Assembly: GCA_037039925.1 (NCBI GenBank)
Contig: JAXRKP010000046.1
Coordinates: 50,001 to 114,000 of the forward strand
DNA: 64,000 nucleotides
Source: Doris montereyensis
Lineage: Eukaryota > Mollusca > Gastropoda > Nudibranchia > Dorididae
Direction of reading: 5' to 3'
Shown here: positions 44,329 to 57,295 of the stretch, piece by piece
How positions within the stretch are numbered: position 1 is the first letter of the stretch
How the letters are laid out: each line of letters starts with the position of its first letter
The notes under the pieces: generated by a model
Database searches by the model: none
What the model saw: the letters and a program-made list of their open reading frames with translations, nothing else
Told to the model about the DNA's origin: nothing
Made by a program: the position numbers and the translations under genes

Positions 44329-44986
44329 ACAATGGTCAGGATTGGCAAGAGTTTGATAGAAGTGTTGCTAGGTTCCTGGCCTTCAAGGACTTGCATGTTG
44401 GGTTGTTGAGTTGTTACATGTTTGACAATTCATTCTACTCATCGTTTTGGTGGTCACAGGAATGATGGCTCCAAGGAAAATATGTAACAGCTTTGACAGT
44501 CAGATTTTCTCCTTTTGTAATATGTTGAGTAAGAAATTCACTTTTCAAAGCTTTTGAAAAGTAATGTCTTAAAGTCAATGTGTAGCTATTGCTGGACGGC
44601 AGTGTGTTATTAACCTTAGAGGCAAATTAAATTTATCTCTGACTCTTTTCCACCCTTTACCACGATAATTAAATCAAGACTCTTACCTTTAAGTCTGCAT
44701 GCAAGTAAATTTTTTGTGTTGGAAAATGTTTGTATTTTTTCTCAACACCTTTGCCTGATAAATTTTTATATCATTTAAAGGTTGATTGATGTACTCATGT
44801 ACAAATAATTTCATGAAGATAGAAGAAAGAAAAAAATTTCAACACAGTTTTAGATTAGATTGCTTTTCTTAAATTCTCTTTTATGCAAATGTTTTATTAT
44901 TGATTTGTTAAATTGTTTTCATCTGAGCCATATTCTTTCCCATGTGTTTTTACATGAAGGGCATATAATATGTCAATTTCTTTTTT
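44329..44986. other. Unassigned spacer
   Basis: AT-rich, no gene or recognised repeat. Confidence 0.35.
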
Positions 44987-45138
44987 TTGGCTTTTTGTTG
45001 ACATTTTGAGTGGGGTGCTGGTAGGCCTTACTTCTGTTTTCTTTCTCTTTTACATTTGTCTTTCCATTTACTACTGTTCCATCTTAAGTCACCTTGAGAT
45101 CACTACATTACATGAACAGGGTAAATTTAATAAAAATA
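44987..45138 (+). mobile_element. Dispersed element copy
   Basis: GGTGCTGGTAGGCCTTACTT, CATTTGTCTTTCCATTTACT, CACCTTGAGATCACTACATT and ACAGGGTAAATTTAATAAA, a diverged plus-oriented copy. Confidence 0.7.
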
Positions 45139-45443
45139 AACAAGAAACAATTCATCTTGTTATCATATTTAGGATTTGTGACTTGTAACCTTTTACTTCA
45201 TGATTCTATTTATTGTTATTTTATCACGATGTAAATATTTTGTGTAAGTATCCATCAGACGGGTATTCAGTACGTACAGTGAGTGCCTTGCTGTAGGCAG
45301 AAAGGAATATTGTCAAGATGTTAACAGGATGCGTTAAGTATATGTGCGTCTTCCTAAAGATCTGAGAAAAACGTTGAGTGAAATGTGATTAATGGGATCC
45401 TTATTTAGGTGATCTTCTTTGTGCCCATGACTTGCACATAAGA

Positions 45444-45630
45444 CAGGGGTTCTTAAACTGGGTTCAATTGACCCCAGGGGTTTGGTGAGTCGGTTTCAGG
45501 GGTTCAACGGAGGTCAAGACATACATTGTGTGTGTGTGTGTGTGTTATTTCCCAATTACGAAGGGTCCGATGAACACGCAAATATGACACTCTTAAGGTT
45601 AAGTACCTTTAAGAAGGTTAAGAACCACTG
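45444..45630. mobile_element. hAT-like MITE with perfect 8-bp TSD
   Basis: 187-bp element with terminal inverted repeats CAGGGGTTCTTAAAC (left) and CAGTGGTTCTTAACC (right, reverse complement) and sub-terminal GGTTCAATTGACCCCAGGGG typical of hAT elements. The 8-bp duplications ACATAAGA at 45436-45443 and 45631-45638 are identical. There is no transposase, and a GT run (45528-45544) lies inside. Confidence 0.92.
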
Positions 45631-47194
45631 ACATAAGACCTCTGTCAGAGATCCCTCACTGACATAAGATCTCTGTCAGAGATCCCTCACTGACATAAAA
45701 CCTCTGTCAGAGATCTGACCATCTGTCAGAGATCCCTCACTGACATAAAACCTCTGTCAGAGATCCCTCACTGACATAAAACCTCTGTCAGAGATCCCTC
45801 ACTGACATAATACATCTGTCAGAGATCCCTCACTGACATAAAACCTCTGTCAGAGATCCCTCACTGACATAAAACCTCTGTCAGAGATCCCTCACTGACA
45901 TAAAACCTCTGTCAGAGATCCCTCACTGACATAAGACATCTGTCAGAGATCCCTCACTGACATAAAACCTCTGTCAGAGATCCCTCACTGACATAAGACA
46001 TCTGTCAGAGATCCCTCACTGACATAAAACCTCTGTCAGAGATCCCTCACTGACATAATACATCTGTCAGAGATCCCTCACTGACATAAAACCTCTGTCA
46101 GAGATCCCTCACTGACATAAGACATCTGTCAGAGATCCCTCACTGACATAAGACCTCTGTCAAAGATCTCTCACTGACATAAGAACTCTGTCAGAGATCT
46201 CTCACTGACATACGAACATCTGTCAGAGATCCCTCACTGACATAAGAACTCTGTCAAAGATCTCTCAAGAACTTTGTCAGAGATCCCTCACTGACATAAT
46301 ACATCTGTCAGAGATCCCTCACTGACATAAGACCTCTGTCAAAGATCTCTCACTGACATAAGAACTCTGTCAGAGATCCCTCACTGACATAAGACATCTG
46401 TCAGAGATCCCTCACTGACATAATACATCTGTCAAAGATCCCTCACTGACATAATACATCTGTCAGAGATCCCTCACTGACATAATACATCTGTCAGAGA
46501 TCCCTCACTGACATAATACATCTGTCAGAGATCCCTCACTGACATAATACATCTGTCAGAGATCCCTCACTGACATAAGACCTCTGTCAGATATCCCTCA
46601 CTGACATAAGAACTCTGTCAGAGATCCCTCACTGACATAAGAACTCTGTCAGAGATCCCTCACTGACATAAGAACTATGTCAGAGATCCCTCACTGACAT
46701 ATAAGAACTCTGTCATAGATCCCTCATTGACATAAGAACTCTGTCAGAGATCCCTCACTGACATAAGAACTCTGTCAGAGATCCCTCACTGACATAAGAA
46801 CTATGTCAGAGATCCCTCACTGACATAAGACCTCTGTCAGAGATCCCTCACTGACATAAGACCTCTGTCAAAAATCTCTCACTGACATAAGACCTCTGTC
46901 AAAGATCTCTCACTGACATAAGAACTCTGTCAGAGATCCTCACTGACATAAGAACTCTGTCAGAGATCCCTCACTGACATAAGACCTCTGTCAGAGATCC
47001 CTCACTGACATAAGACCTCTGTCAAAGATCTCTCACTGACATAAGACCTCTGTCAAAGATCTCTCACTGACATAAGAACTCTGTCAGAGATCCCTCACTG
47101 ACATAAGAACTCTTTCAGAGATCCATCACTAACATAAGACCCCTGGCAGAGATCCCTCACTGACATAAGACCTCTGTCAGAGATCCTCACTGAT
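45631..47194. repeat. 31-bp minisatellite starting at the MITE TSD
   Basis: About fifty units of ACATAAGACCTCTGTCAGAG + ATCCCTCACTG (31 bp), with variants ACATCTG, AACTCTG and CAAAGATCTC. The first unit begins exactly with the right-hand target-site duplication of the hAT MITE; the last is followed by ATTTGGGTC. Each unit contains the near-palindrome CTCTGTCAGAG. Confidence 0.96.
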
Positions 47195-47274
47195 TTGGGT
47201 CTTAGGCTTTTTTGCTTCAGTCGTATCCTTTCTTATACTGTTCACTTGCGTGTTTCTTTAAGATCACGGAGTGA

Positions 47275-47412
47275 AAAGTTGTTGGGGACTGCTAGTACAG
47301 CTACTGCTGGTTTCTACTTCTTTCCTTTCACTCTATTATGTGGCTTTCTTCTTGCTATTTTCTCCTAATTAACCCCGCCTGAGATCACCGCATATGGTGG
47401 ACTGGGTAAGTT
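47275..47412 (+). mobile_element. Dispersed element copy
   Basis: GGGGACTGCTAGTACAGCTA, TTCTTTCCTTTCACTC, TTTCTTCTTGCTATTTTCTC, CCGCCTGAGATCACCGCATA and TGGTGGACTGGGTAA. Confidence 0.8.
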
Positions 47413-47499
47413 ACCTCACTGACATTAGGATTCCTTCAGAACAACCTTTGTATGTTTGCTTCTTGACTTTTCATGTTTCTCTTGAATCTCAATGGTCAT

Positions 47500-47635
47500 T
47501 AGGGTGGGCGGTTGATGGGTGCTGCTGGTAAGTCTTCTTTCCTTTCACTCTTTCTCATATCTTTCTTCTTGCTGTTTCCTTTTATTCACACTGAGGTCAC
47601 TGCATATGGTGGTCAGGCTCAATTTCATTCAAACA
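47500..47635 (+). mobile_element. Dispersed element copy
   Basis: GGTTGATGGGTGCTGCTGGT, TTCTTTCCTTTCACTC, TTCTTGCTGTTTCCTTTTAT, CACTGAGGTCACTGCATATG and TCAATTTCATTCAAACAAAC. The local open frame is incidental. Confidence 0.8.
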
Positions 47636-47647
47636 AACCATTGCTCC

Positions 47648-48240
47648 TAAGCAGCTCAAGCACTCAAACTTCTGTCAAGAACTTAGAATATGAGATCACT
47701 GTGGACTAGACTGTCAGTAACTGTGGTATCCATATCACTGTGACTGCTGTGACTGTCAAGAACTTAGAATTTGAGTATCCATATCACTGTTGACTAGCTC
47801 TGACTGTCAAGAACTTAGAATATGAGTATCCATATCACTGTGGACTAGCTCTGACTGTCAAGAACTTAGAATATGAGTATCCATATCACTGTGGACTAGC
47901 TGTGAACTAGTATCCTCTGACTGTCAAGAACTTAGAATATGAGTATCCATATCACTGTGGACTAGCTCTGACTGTCAAGAACTTAGAATATGAGTATCCA
48001 TACCACTGTGGACTTGCTGTGACTGTCAAGAACTTAGAATATGAGTATCCATACCACTGTGGACTAGCTCTGACTGTCAAGAACTTAGAATATGAGTATC
48101 CATATCACTGTGGACTAGCTGTGACTGTCAAGAACTTAGAATATGAGTATCCATACCAATGTGGACTAGCTGTGACTGTCAAGAACTTAGAATATGAGTA
48201 TCCATACCACTGTGGACTAGCTCCGACTGTCAGACCTGTA
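47648..48240. repeat. 51-bp minisatellite
   Basis: About eleven units of TGACTGTCAAGAACTTAGAA, TATGAGTATCCATATCACTG and TGGACTAGCTC. As 51 is divisible by three, an open frame (TVKNLEYEYPYHCGLA) spans the more regular copies; no start context or conservation supports a protein. Confidence 0.95.
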
Positions 48241-50340
48241 GATGGGACGGTCCACTCAGATGAAATTATTTTAAGAACAAAGTCTATCAATTCGTTTTGT
48301 CTTGATCTCATTGGAAGCCGCAGTATGAATGGTTTTCACCTGATGAGAAAATGACCTGGTGGGCCACCATCTAGAGTCTAGACTTCAAGTGTTAACCTTG
48401 ATCACTGAGTTTTCTCTGGTTAAACCGCGGTGAATGGCTAATGTTATATATAGTACTTGTAGTAACGATTCTCTACATGCCATATATTGAGTAGAAACCA
48501 AAAAGCCAATCTTGTCAATGGAAATCAGCATGCAGAGTAAAGTTTCATTAAACTTTATGATTAAAACAATATTCTTGTTTTGGTATGTTAATAAAATGCT
48601 TACATCAATTATTAGAAGCGACTCAATATACGTATCAAAATGAATAAAGTCAAGTCATTCAAAGTTGATTTATTGTTCATTATATCGTCTCTGAAGTTTA
48701 CTTGCAAAATAGTTTTGTTTATCAGTCTAGCTTTTGACAAAGTTACAAGCAATTGTTTTCATTGTTTTATTACAAGAAAAAATGTTATCTTTGTGTTTTG
48801 GTTTGTTCCTTGGTCAAATTGTTTTTGTCATGTTGTGATATCTTGTTTTGTTTTGGTGTTTTTAGAGGGATGTTCATTGTCTTTTTTGGGGGGAATTGTT
48901 TTCATTGTTTTTGATAATTAAGATTTTTTTGGAATAATCACCTTCAGTTAAGGTTTTCAGGTATATAAAAAACTTCTTACTAAAATGAGGAGAGAACAAA
49001 AAGTAAAAATGCAAGTGCCATATTGTTATTGCTCTGAAGATTTGTTTTCTGTTCATTTATTCATTCTGTTTTGTATTTAAATTGTCTAAGACAATTTATT
49101 TGTTGAAAGTTTCTTAAATTTGGTATTTTTCATTCATCATTCATGTGTATTACTTTGTTAATGTATATTAATATTAACTTATCTTTTATATAAGTTTGCA
49201 AGTTATTATTAATTTGAGTTTGTTAGCCGCAGGATGCTAATATTCTTGTTGAGTATTCTTACTGCACTTTGTGTTTTTCCATTTTCCATTTAAGTCTCCA
49301 CATGTTGGTTTCCTGACTTGTGCAAAGCTTGGTGTCTGGTCTTGTTGATTTGCATGTTATTTCATATTATTTACAATTGCAATGATTTGATGTTTTATAC
49401 ACCTTGCCATAAATTAAATTATTTCATGATCTTTCTCTCGTAACATATACCCACACAGGCACATACACAATGCTTTCTACATGGTATTTTAACATTTTTA
49501 TTCAGCTACAGCCTAAGAAATTTTTCTTGTTTTGATTGACCTGATAATACAGTATTAGTCCTTTGTGTGAGGCTTCTAAGGTTTTTGTTGTTGTTTAAAG
49601 CTGTTTCTTACGTCAGTGTCTGAACGTATAACATTTTCACCAATTCAGAGAACAAAATTTATATTGATTTATTTGATGCACTTGTTAGGATTTTGGGTCA
49701 AGAATTGCCAAGATTCGCTTTGTGGTACATGCCTACCCCAATTGTTTTGGTTCTTCAACACAAGAAATAGTCTCGTGTCAGTGTCAGGACTTTGTAAATT
49801 TGATTTTGTAATGTCATAAAAAAATGTTTTGTCAAAGACAAACAATAGCAAGGGTAAGAAATTTTTCCCCGAAAGGATAGTGTTACACCTGTGTATTTGA
49901 AAAGCAAATCTGGCGACAAGAGAATTGTGCCTTAGCATCGAACAACTCCCTTGAAGATCTGTTGGAATATTTGCTTTAACGATGATGGTGATAATCATTT
50001 TCTTAAATTAATAGCAACCATTAAGCTAGATTTTCTTACACATGTTTCTCTTATGACTTTTATTACATATTTAATGTTCTATGATGTTCTTGACTTTCCA
50101 ATCTCTTCTTTCTTGTCTAGGACATTTTGTCTGTGACAACATTTTTTACAATCCTATAATGTTTCACTGTATATTTCGTGTTTGAGAATTTGAAAATATG
50201 TTTATTTCGATGAATCATTTAACATTATTTCACTGTTTGTCTGTAGTATATTCTTACAAATCTATTTAGGAAAAAAAGAACTAAAAAAATATCCTCTGGT
50301 TTAAAAAACACAAAGCAATAGCATTAATAGCCATTTGAAC
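48241..50340. other. Unassigned AT-rich region
   Basis: About 2.1 kb with no recognised gene, RNA or element. Several short hydrophobic open frames reflect T-rich composition. Confidence 0.4.
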
Positions 50341-50342
50341 TT

Positions 50343-50388
50343 TGGCGGATCAGTTCAGGCGGATCAGTTCAGACGGATCAGTTCAAGC
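50343..50388. repeat. Triple 14-15-bp repeat
   Basis: GGCGGATCAGTTCA, GGCGGATCAGTTCA and GACGGATCAGTTCA in succession. Confidence 0.85.
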
Positions 50389-50689
50389 TATGCAATAAGA
50401 AGAAACAACCACAACATCAAAAAATGATATAACATATCCATGTCATTATTTTTGGTTGAAACAGGCAGATTTCAATGCGTCTGCCTGTCTGTCTCTGTCT
50501 CTCAGAGTCTTTGGCACTGTGTCTGTATCTCTTTGTGTGCTTCTCTCTCTGTTCTCTGTCAATCATAGGTTTTTTACTATCTTTGTCTATCTGTCTCTCT
50601 TTCTCTCTCTGTCTATCTTTCTCTGTATCTATCTTTTTAATTTGTGTGCTTTCTCCATCTCTGTGTCTATCTGTCTCAGTCTATCCCTG

Positions 50690-52440
<1,751 letters not shown>

Positions 52441-52451
52441 TCCTTTGTACC

Positions 52452-52922
52452 ACCATCCCAATAGCACCTGAAGTAGAATAAGGAAAGTTTTACCACCATC
52501 CCAATAGCACCTGAAGTAGAATAAGGAAAATTTTACCACCATCCCAATAGCACCTGAAGTAGAATAAGGAAAATTTTACCACCATCCCAATAGCACCTGA
52601 AAGAATAAGGAAAATTTTACCACCATCCCAATAGCACCTAAAGTAGAATAAGGAAAATTTTACCACCATCCCAATAGCACCTGAAGTAGAGTGAGGAAAA
52701 TTTTACCACCATCCCAATAGCACCTGAAGTAGAGTAGGGAAAAGTTTACCACCATCCCAATAGCACCTGAAGTAGAATAAAGAAAATTTTACCACCATCC
52801 CAATAGCACCTGAAGTAGAATAAGGAAAAGTTTACCACCATCCCAATAGCACCTGAAGTAGAATAAGAAAAATTTTACCACCATCCCAATAGCACCTGAA
52901 ATAGAATAAGGAAAATTTTACC
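52452..52922. repeat. 42-bp minisatellite
   Basis: Eleven or so units of TTTACCACCATCCCAATAGC + ACCTGAAGTAGAATAAGGAAAA. It passes directly into a related shorter unit at 52915-53105. Confidence 0.94.
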
Positions 52923-53105
52923 AAGGAACACCGGAAGTAGAGTGAGGAAAATTGTACCAAGGAACACCTGAAGTAGAGTGAGAAAAATTGTACCAAGGAA
53001 CACCTGAAGTAGAGAGGAAAATTGTACCAAGAACACTTGAAGTAGAGTGAGGAAAATTGTACCAAAAACACCTGAGTAGAGTGAGGAAAATTTTACCAAG
53101 AACAG
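52915..53105. repeat. 36-bp variant array continuing the 42-bp one
   Basis: Five units of ATTGTACCAAGGAACACCTG + AAGTAGAGTGAGGAAA. Half of the unit (CACCTGAAGTAGA) is shared with the 42-bp array; the CCACCATCCCAATAG half is replaced by CCAAGGAA. Confidence 0.9.
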
Positions 53106-54035
53106 CTAAGTTGCAATCAGATCAGTTGGCAGGCACAGTTCGAGGATGTCATGCATTCAAGCATTCTGATTGGTCAAAAGCTAAGCCTGAAGAAAGCCAC
53201 CAATCAGATTGTTATGAGATTAAATAGATTTTAAAAAAGCACTCTTGTTTGTACGATGCCTCAGGGAAACTACCCACTGCCAGCAAAACTAAAATTCAAA
53301 CTTGAGGCCTGACAGTCTTGAGTCATCAAAAGTGCTTTTAGAAAAGAAATTCTAACAAATGCTTGATTCGAACCCACCATTTCAGTGTTTTAAACACTTC
53401 TAATTAAACTTATATATCTCATCCTTTAGATATAGATATAATTCATATTTATGATTAACACTTTTAACACATAACATATAATTCATATTTATGATTAACA
53501 CTTTTAACACATATCCCTTATTACAATTTTGATTGCCTTTTACACCGTTAATATGTTAATTTGATTACTGAGATATTATTATCTATATGTTATATATTAA
53601 TATGTTAAGCAAACTTTTCAGATTGAGATAAAATGGCGTAATAATGATTTGCATGTTTTGATACAATTAAATTATTAATTATCTTTTTATATGTCAAATT
53701 TTTGTCATAATGTTGGTACTTTCAATCTTGATTTTCACCAATGGATGAAACTGAAAACTACTGTTCTTTCCTTCTCTCATAAACGTCTTGAAGCGTAATA
53801 TCGTAACCATACCATTTTGACATGCTCAACTCATTTTACGTACAACGTGTACTTGGAGACTGCTACCACTACTGTGGAAAATGCACCATGTGACACTGGC
53901 TTCATTTTCAGTTAATTATTCCCATCAGAAAAGTTTAACACTAGTAACAAAGTACAAGTGAGTGAATGGATGCATGCGTGAATGGATGAGTGAGAATGAA
54001 TGGTTGAGTGAATTAATGAATTAATGTAGCTATCT
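53106..54035. other. Unassigned AT-rich region
   Basis: No gene recognised. A 38-bp direct duplication (ATATAATTCATATTTATGAT + TAACACTTTTAACACATA) lies at about 53436-53512. Confidence 0.5.
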
Positions 54036-54135
54036 GTCTGTATGGTATGTATGTATGGTATGTATGTATGGTATGTATGTATGTATGTATGTATGTATGT
54101 ATGTATGTATGTATGTATGTATGTATGTATGTATG

Positions 54136-54169
<34 letters not shown>

Positions 54170-54191
54170 TGTATGTATGTATGTATGTATG

Positions 54192-54281
<90 letters not shown>
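54036..54281. repeat. TATG microsatellite
   Basis: About 60 copies of the tetranucleotide TATG with a few TATA interruptions. Confidence 0.98.
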
Positions 54282-54282
<1 letters not shown>

Positions 54283-54432
54283 TGAATGGACATCTACCAG
54301 TGCATACAAGGCTGCTCATCTATGCCTTTTTATATTTCTGGAAATCAATTCTGTACTACATAATATACTTTATAAAAGTATTGAAATTAAAATCAGCAAA
54401 TGTTTAACACAATTGTAATAATTATATATGAC

Positions 54433-54577
54433 TAGTTTGAGATTGGGTTAAATCTCAAGTTTGAGATTGGGCTAAATCTCCAGTTTGAGATTGGGTTAAA
54501 TCTCCAGTTTGAGATTGAGTTAAATCTCAAGTTTGAGATTGGGTTAAATCTCAGTTTGAGATTGGGCTAAATCTCAA
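54433..54577. repeat. 24-bp array of inverted-repeat units
   Basis: Six to seven units of AGTTTGAGATTGGGTTAAATCTCA. Each unit is itself an inverted repeat (TTGAGATT ... AAATCTCAA), so each could form a short hairpin. Confidence 0.93.
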
Positions 54578-54796
54578 ACTCTTTTCTTCCTTGCAGTGAT
54601 ACAAAACATATTATATATCTATATTGTACTACTTTTAATAACCTTATTTATTTCTTAGCTTTTATTAAAACTCCGCCATATCATATTCCTTGACTTTGTT
54701 TTTAGTTGGTTTTTTGTTTTTTGTGTTTTTTATGTTTTGCTTTATATTTTAACTATTGGCTTTGTGATTCTTTGCTTGTATGTGTGGGCGTTTGTG

Positions 54797-55165
54797 AGCA
54801 CTGTTGAGTGAAAAGTCCTACTGCGGGTGTTTGTTGGCACTGTTGAGTGAAAAGTCCTACTGCGGGTGTTTGTTGGCACTGTTGAGTGAAAAGTCCTACT
54901 GCGGGTGTTTGTTGGCACTGTTAAGTGAAAAGTCCTACTGCGGGTGTTTGTTGGCACTGTTGAGTGAAAAGTCCTACTGCGGGTGTTTGTTGGCACTGTT
55001 GAGTGAAAAGTCCTACTGCGGGTGTTTGTTGGCACTGTTGAGTGAAAGGTCCTACTGCGGGTGTTTGTTGGCACTGTTGAATGAAAGGTCCTACTGCAGG
55101 CTTTGTTGGCACTGTTGAGTGAAAGGTTCTACTGCGGGCTGTTGTGGGCGCTGTTAAGTGAAAGG
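54797..55165. repeat. 39-bp minisatellite next to a dispersed element
   Basis: About nine units of GTTGAGTGAAAAGTCCTACT + GCGGGTGTTTGTTGGCACT (39 bp). The final unit runs without a break into the body of the dispersed element (AAGGTCCTACCTCTTTCACT). Confidence 0.94.
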
Positions 55166-55345
55166 TCCTACCTCTTTCACTTCTCTATCATTTTGCTATT
55201 TCCTCTAAATTCTCCCTGAGATCACCACAATGGTGGATGGGGGTCATTTTCAATAGAACAAACAAAGATAGGTCCTTCTTCCCCCTCTTTCATTTGTCTT
55301 TCATCGTACTGTTTCCTCTTGATTCATCCTGAAAGTGAGATCGAC
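55150..55345 (+). mobile_element. Two tandem dispersed-element copies
   Basis: First copy about 55150-55262 (GGTCCTACCTCTTTCACTTC, CATTTTGCTATTTCCTCTAA, CCCTGAGATCACCACAATGG, TTTCAATAGAACAAACAAA) and second about 55267-55345 (TAGGTCCTTCTTCCCCCTCT, CATTTGTCTTTCATCGTACT, TGTTTCCTCTTGATTC). Confidence 0.78.
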
Positions 55346-55385
55346 GCATATCGAGTACAGGGGGGGGGGGGGGGGTTGACGTTTT

Positions 55386-55918
55386 GTTTGTTTGGTGGTA
55401 TGTGGGTTGTGTGTTTTTGTTTGTTTGGTGTAATACTTTGTATGTGTGTGTTAAGTGTGTTTTTTGTTTGGTGTAATACTTTGTATGTATGTGTGTGTTA
55501 AGTGTGTTTTTGTTTGTTTGGTGTAATACTTTGTATGTATGTGTGTGTTAGGTGTGTTTTTTGTTTGTTTGGTGTAATACTTTGTATGTATGTGTGTGTT
55601 AGGTGTGTTTTTTGTTTGTTTGGTGTAATACTTTGTATGTATGTGTGTGTTAGGTGTGTTTTTTGTTTGTTTGGTGTAATACTTTGTATGTATGTGTGTG
55701 TTAGGTGTGTTTTTTGTTTGTTTGGTGTAATACTTTGTATGTATGTGTGTGTTAGGTGTGTTTTTTTGTTTGTTTGGTGTAATACTTTGTATGTGTGTGT
55801 TAGGTGTGTTTTTTTGTTTGTTTGGTGTAATACTTTGTATGTGTGCGTTTGGTGTGTTTTTTGTTTTTGTGTAATACTTTGTATGTGTGTGTTAGGTGTG
55901 TTTTTTGTTTGTTTATTT
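55386..55918. repeat. 49-bp GT-rich minisatellite
   Basis: About eleven units of GTGTGTTAGGTGTGTTTTTT + GTTTGTTTGGTGTAATACTT + TGTATGTAT. A G-run of 12 at 55362-55373 precedes it. Confidence 0.95.
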
Positions 55919-55984
55919 AGGTGACGTTGTTATCTTACTTGTGATATTGTTATCAGATGTTTGTTTGTTTGCTTGTTAGAGTAA

Positions 55985-56145
55985 ACTTAGAGGGGGTGGG
56001 TGATTGGAAGGAATTCGTGGTAGACACTACATCTTTTCTGTCATTCTTTTGCTACTTATCTTCTATCTTGCTGATTTCTCCTAATTTTACCCTGCCTGAG
56101 ATCACTTCATATGGATGACGGGGAAAACTGTTACAAAATAAAGTT
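55985..56145 (+). mobile_element. Dispersed element copy
   Basis: GGTGGGTGATTGGAAGGAAT, GACACTACATCTTTTCTGTC, ATCTTGCTGATTTCTCCTAA, CCTGCCTGAGATCACTTCAT and ACAAAATAAAGTTTTA. Confidence 0.75.
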
Positions 56146-56205
56146 TTAAGGAGGAGTGAGATCCTTTTTTTCTCATTTAAAAAAAATAATTAATTTATCA
56201 CTTTG

Positions 56206-56664
56206 GTGTTTGAATTCATTTATTGTGAATAAAGCTGGGTGGTTTGGGGTTTGAATTCATTTATCGTGAATAACGCTGGGTGGTTTGGGGTTTGAATTCA
56301 TTTATCGTGAATAAAGCTGGGTGGTTTGTGGTTTGAATTCATTTATCGTGAATAAAGCTGGGTGGTTTGAGGTTTGAATTCATTTATCGTGAATAAAGCT
56401 TTGGGTGGTTTGGGGTTTGAATTCATTTATCGTGAATAAAGCTGGGTGGTTTGGGGTTTGAATTCATTTATCGTGAATAAAGCTGGGTGGTTTGGGGTTT
56501 GAATTCATTTATCGTGAATAAAGTTTTTGGGTGGTTTGGGGTTAAAATTCATTTATCGTGAATAAAGCTGGGTGGTTTGGGGTTTGAATTCATTTATCGT
56601 GAATAAAGCTGGGTGGTTTGGGGTTTGAATTCATTTATCGTGAATAAAGCTGGGTGGTTTGGGG
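56206..56664. repeat. 41-bp minisatellite
   Basis: About eleven units of TTGAATTCATTTATCGTGAA + TAAAGCTGGGTGGTTTGGGGT, each with an EcoRI site. Confidence 0.95.
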
Positions 56665-56935
56665 TGGGGGGTCGATTGCAGGGAATATTAAAAGTTGTTT
56701 TTGTTTTTGTTTGTTGTTAAATTCTCTAGATGTAGTAGACTCGACAAACTTCCTGGTCTAGTAACTGCTTGCCTGTTAACTTCAGGGTTTGGGTTTGAAT
56801 CCCAATAAACGTGAAAACAGCCAAGGTAGCGACATGAAGGTTCCATGCAGACAAAGCATACACTATGAGTGTGTTTATAAGTGAAAAGCCCTATCTCAAT
56901 CTGATGGGGTATGGGGGGGGGGGGTAGGGGGCACG

Positions 56936-57235
56936 ATAGTTTAGAGGTTAGGCGCCTGTCTCTGTACCAAAAGGTGGTGGGTTCACCAAGCCCCAATAGG
57001 TTGATTTATATTCTCTAGTTTTTCAAGTCAAACCCAACCCCTGGTCTAGGATCGACATCTAGTCCCATCGGAAACGGACAACAAAAAGGAGGTTCCGTGT
57101 TCAGATCACAACGCTCTGCGCACGTTAAAGATCCCTTGGCTGTTTACAGGATAGTCCGAGCAAAATTTTACAAAATTCAACCCAAAACCCTGAGATCATC
57201 TTAGTTGTGGATATGGGTAAAATCAATCAAATACG
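56936..57235 (+). mobile_element. tRNA-derived SINE, family 1, best copy
   Basis: Head GGGGGCACGATAGTTTAGAG with box A-like TAGTTTAGAGGTTAGG and box B-like GGGTTCACCAAGCCC; body CCCATCGGAAACGGACAAC, GTTCCGTGTTCAGATCAC, CGCACGTTAAAGATCCCTTG; tail CCCTGAGATCATCTTAGTTG then GGTAAAATCAATCAAATA. The tail resembles the 3' end of the dispersed element (CCCTGAGATCACCGCAATGG, CAGGGTAAA). Confidence 0.78.
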
Positions 57236-57295
57236 CAGAAGAGCAATCTCAATTTGAAATACATTGTATTGTAGGTGAAATGTGGAAGGATGTTC

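Noticed and set aside
45631..47194. CRISPR array
   Set aside because: Units are contiguous near-identical tandem copies without unique spacers, and the setting is eukaryotic.
48019..48354. 111-codon repeat protein TVKNLEYEYPYHCGLA
   Set aside because: Unit of 51 bp is divisible by three and only the regular units are open; earlier units are out of frame. Could be revisited if transcripts exist.
48640..48921. 93-codon hydrophobic ORF
   Set aside because: T-rich sequence; no conserved motif, neighbours or splice context.
56936..57010. Functional tRNA gene
   Set aside because: Same reasoning: tRNA-like head of a SINE, with extra sequence between the boxes.
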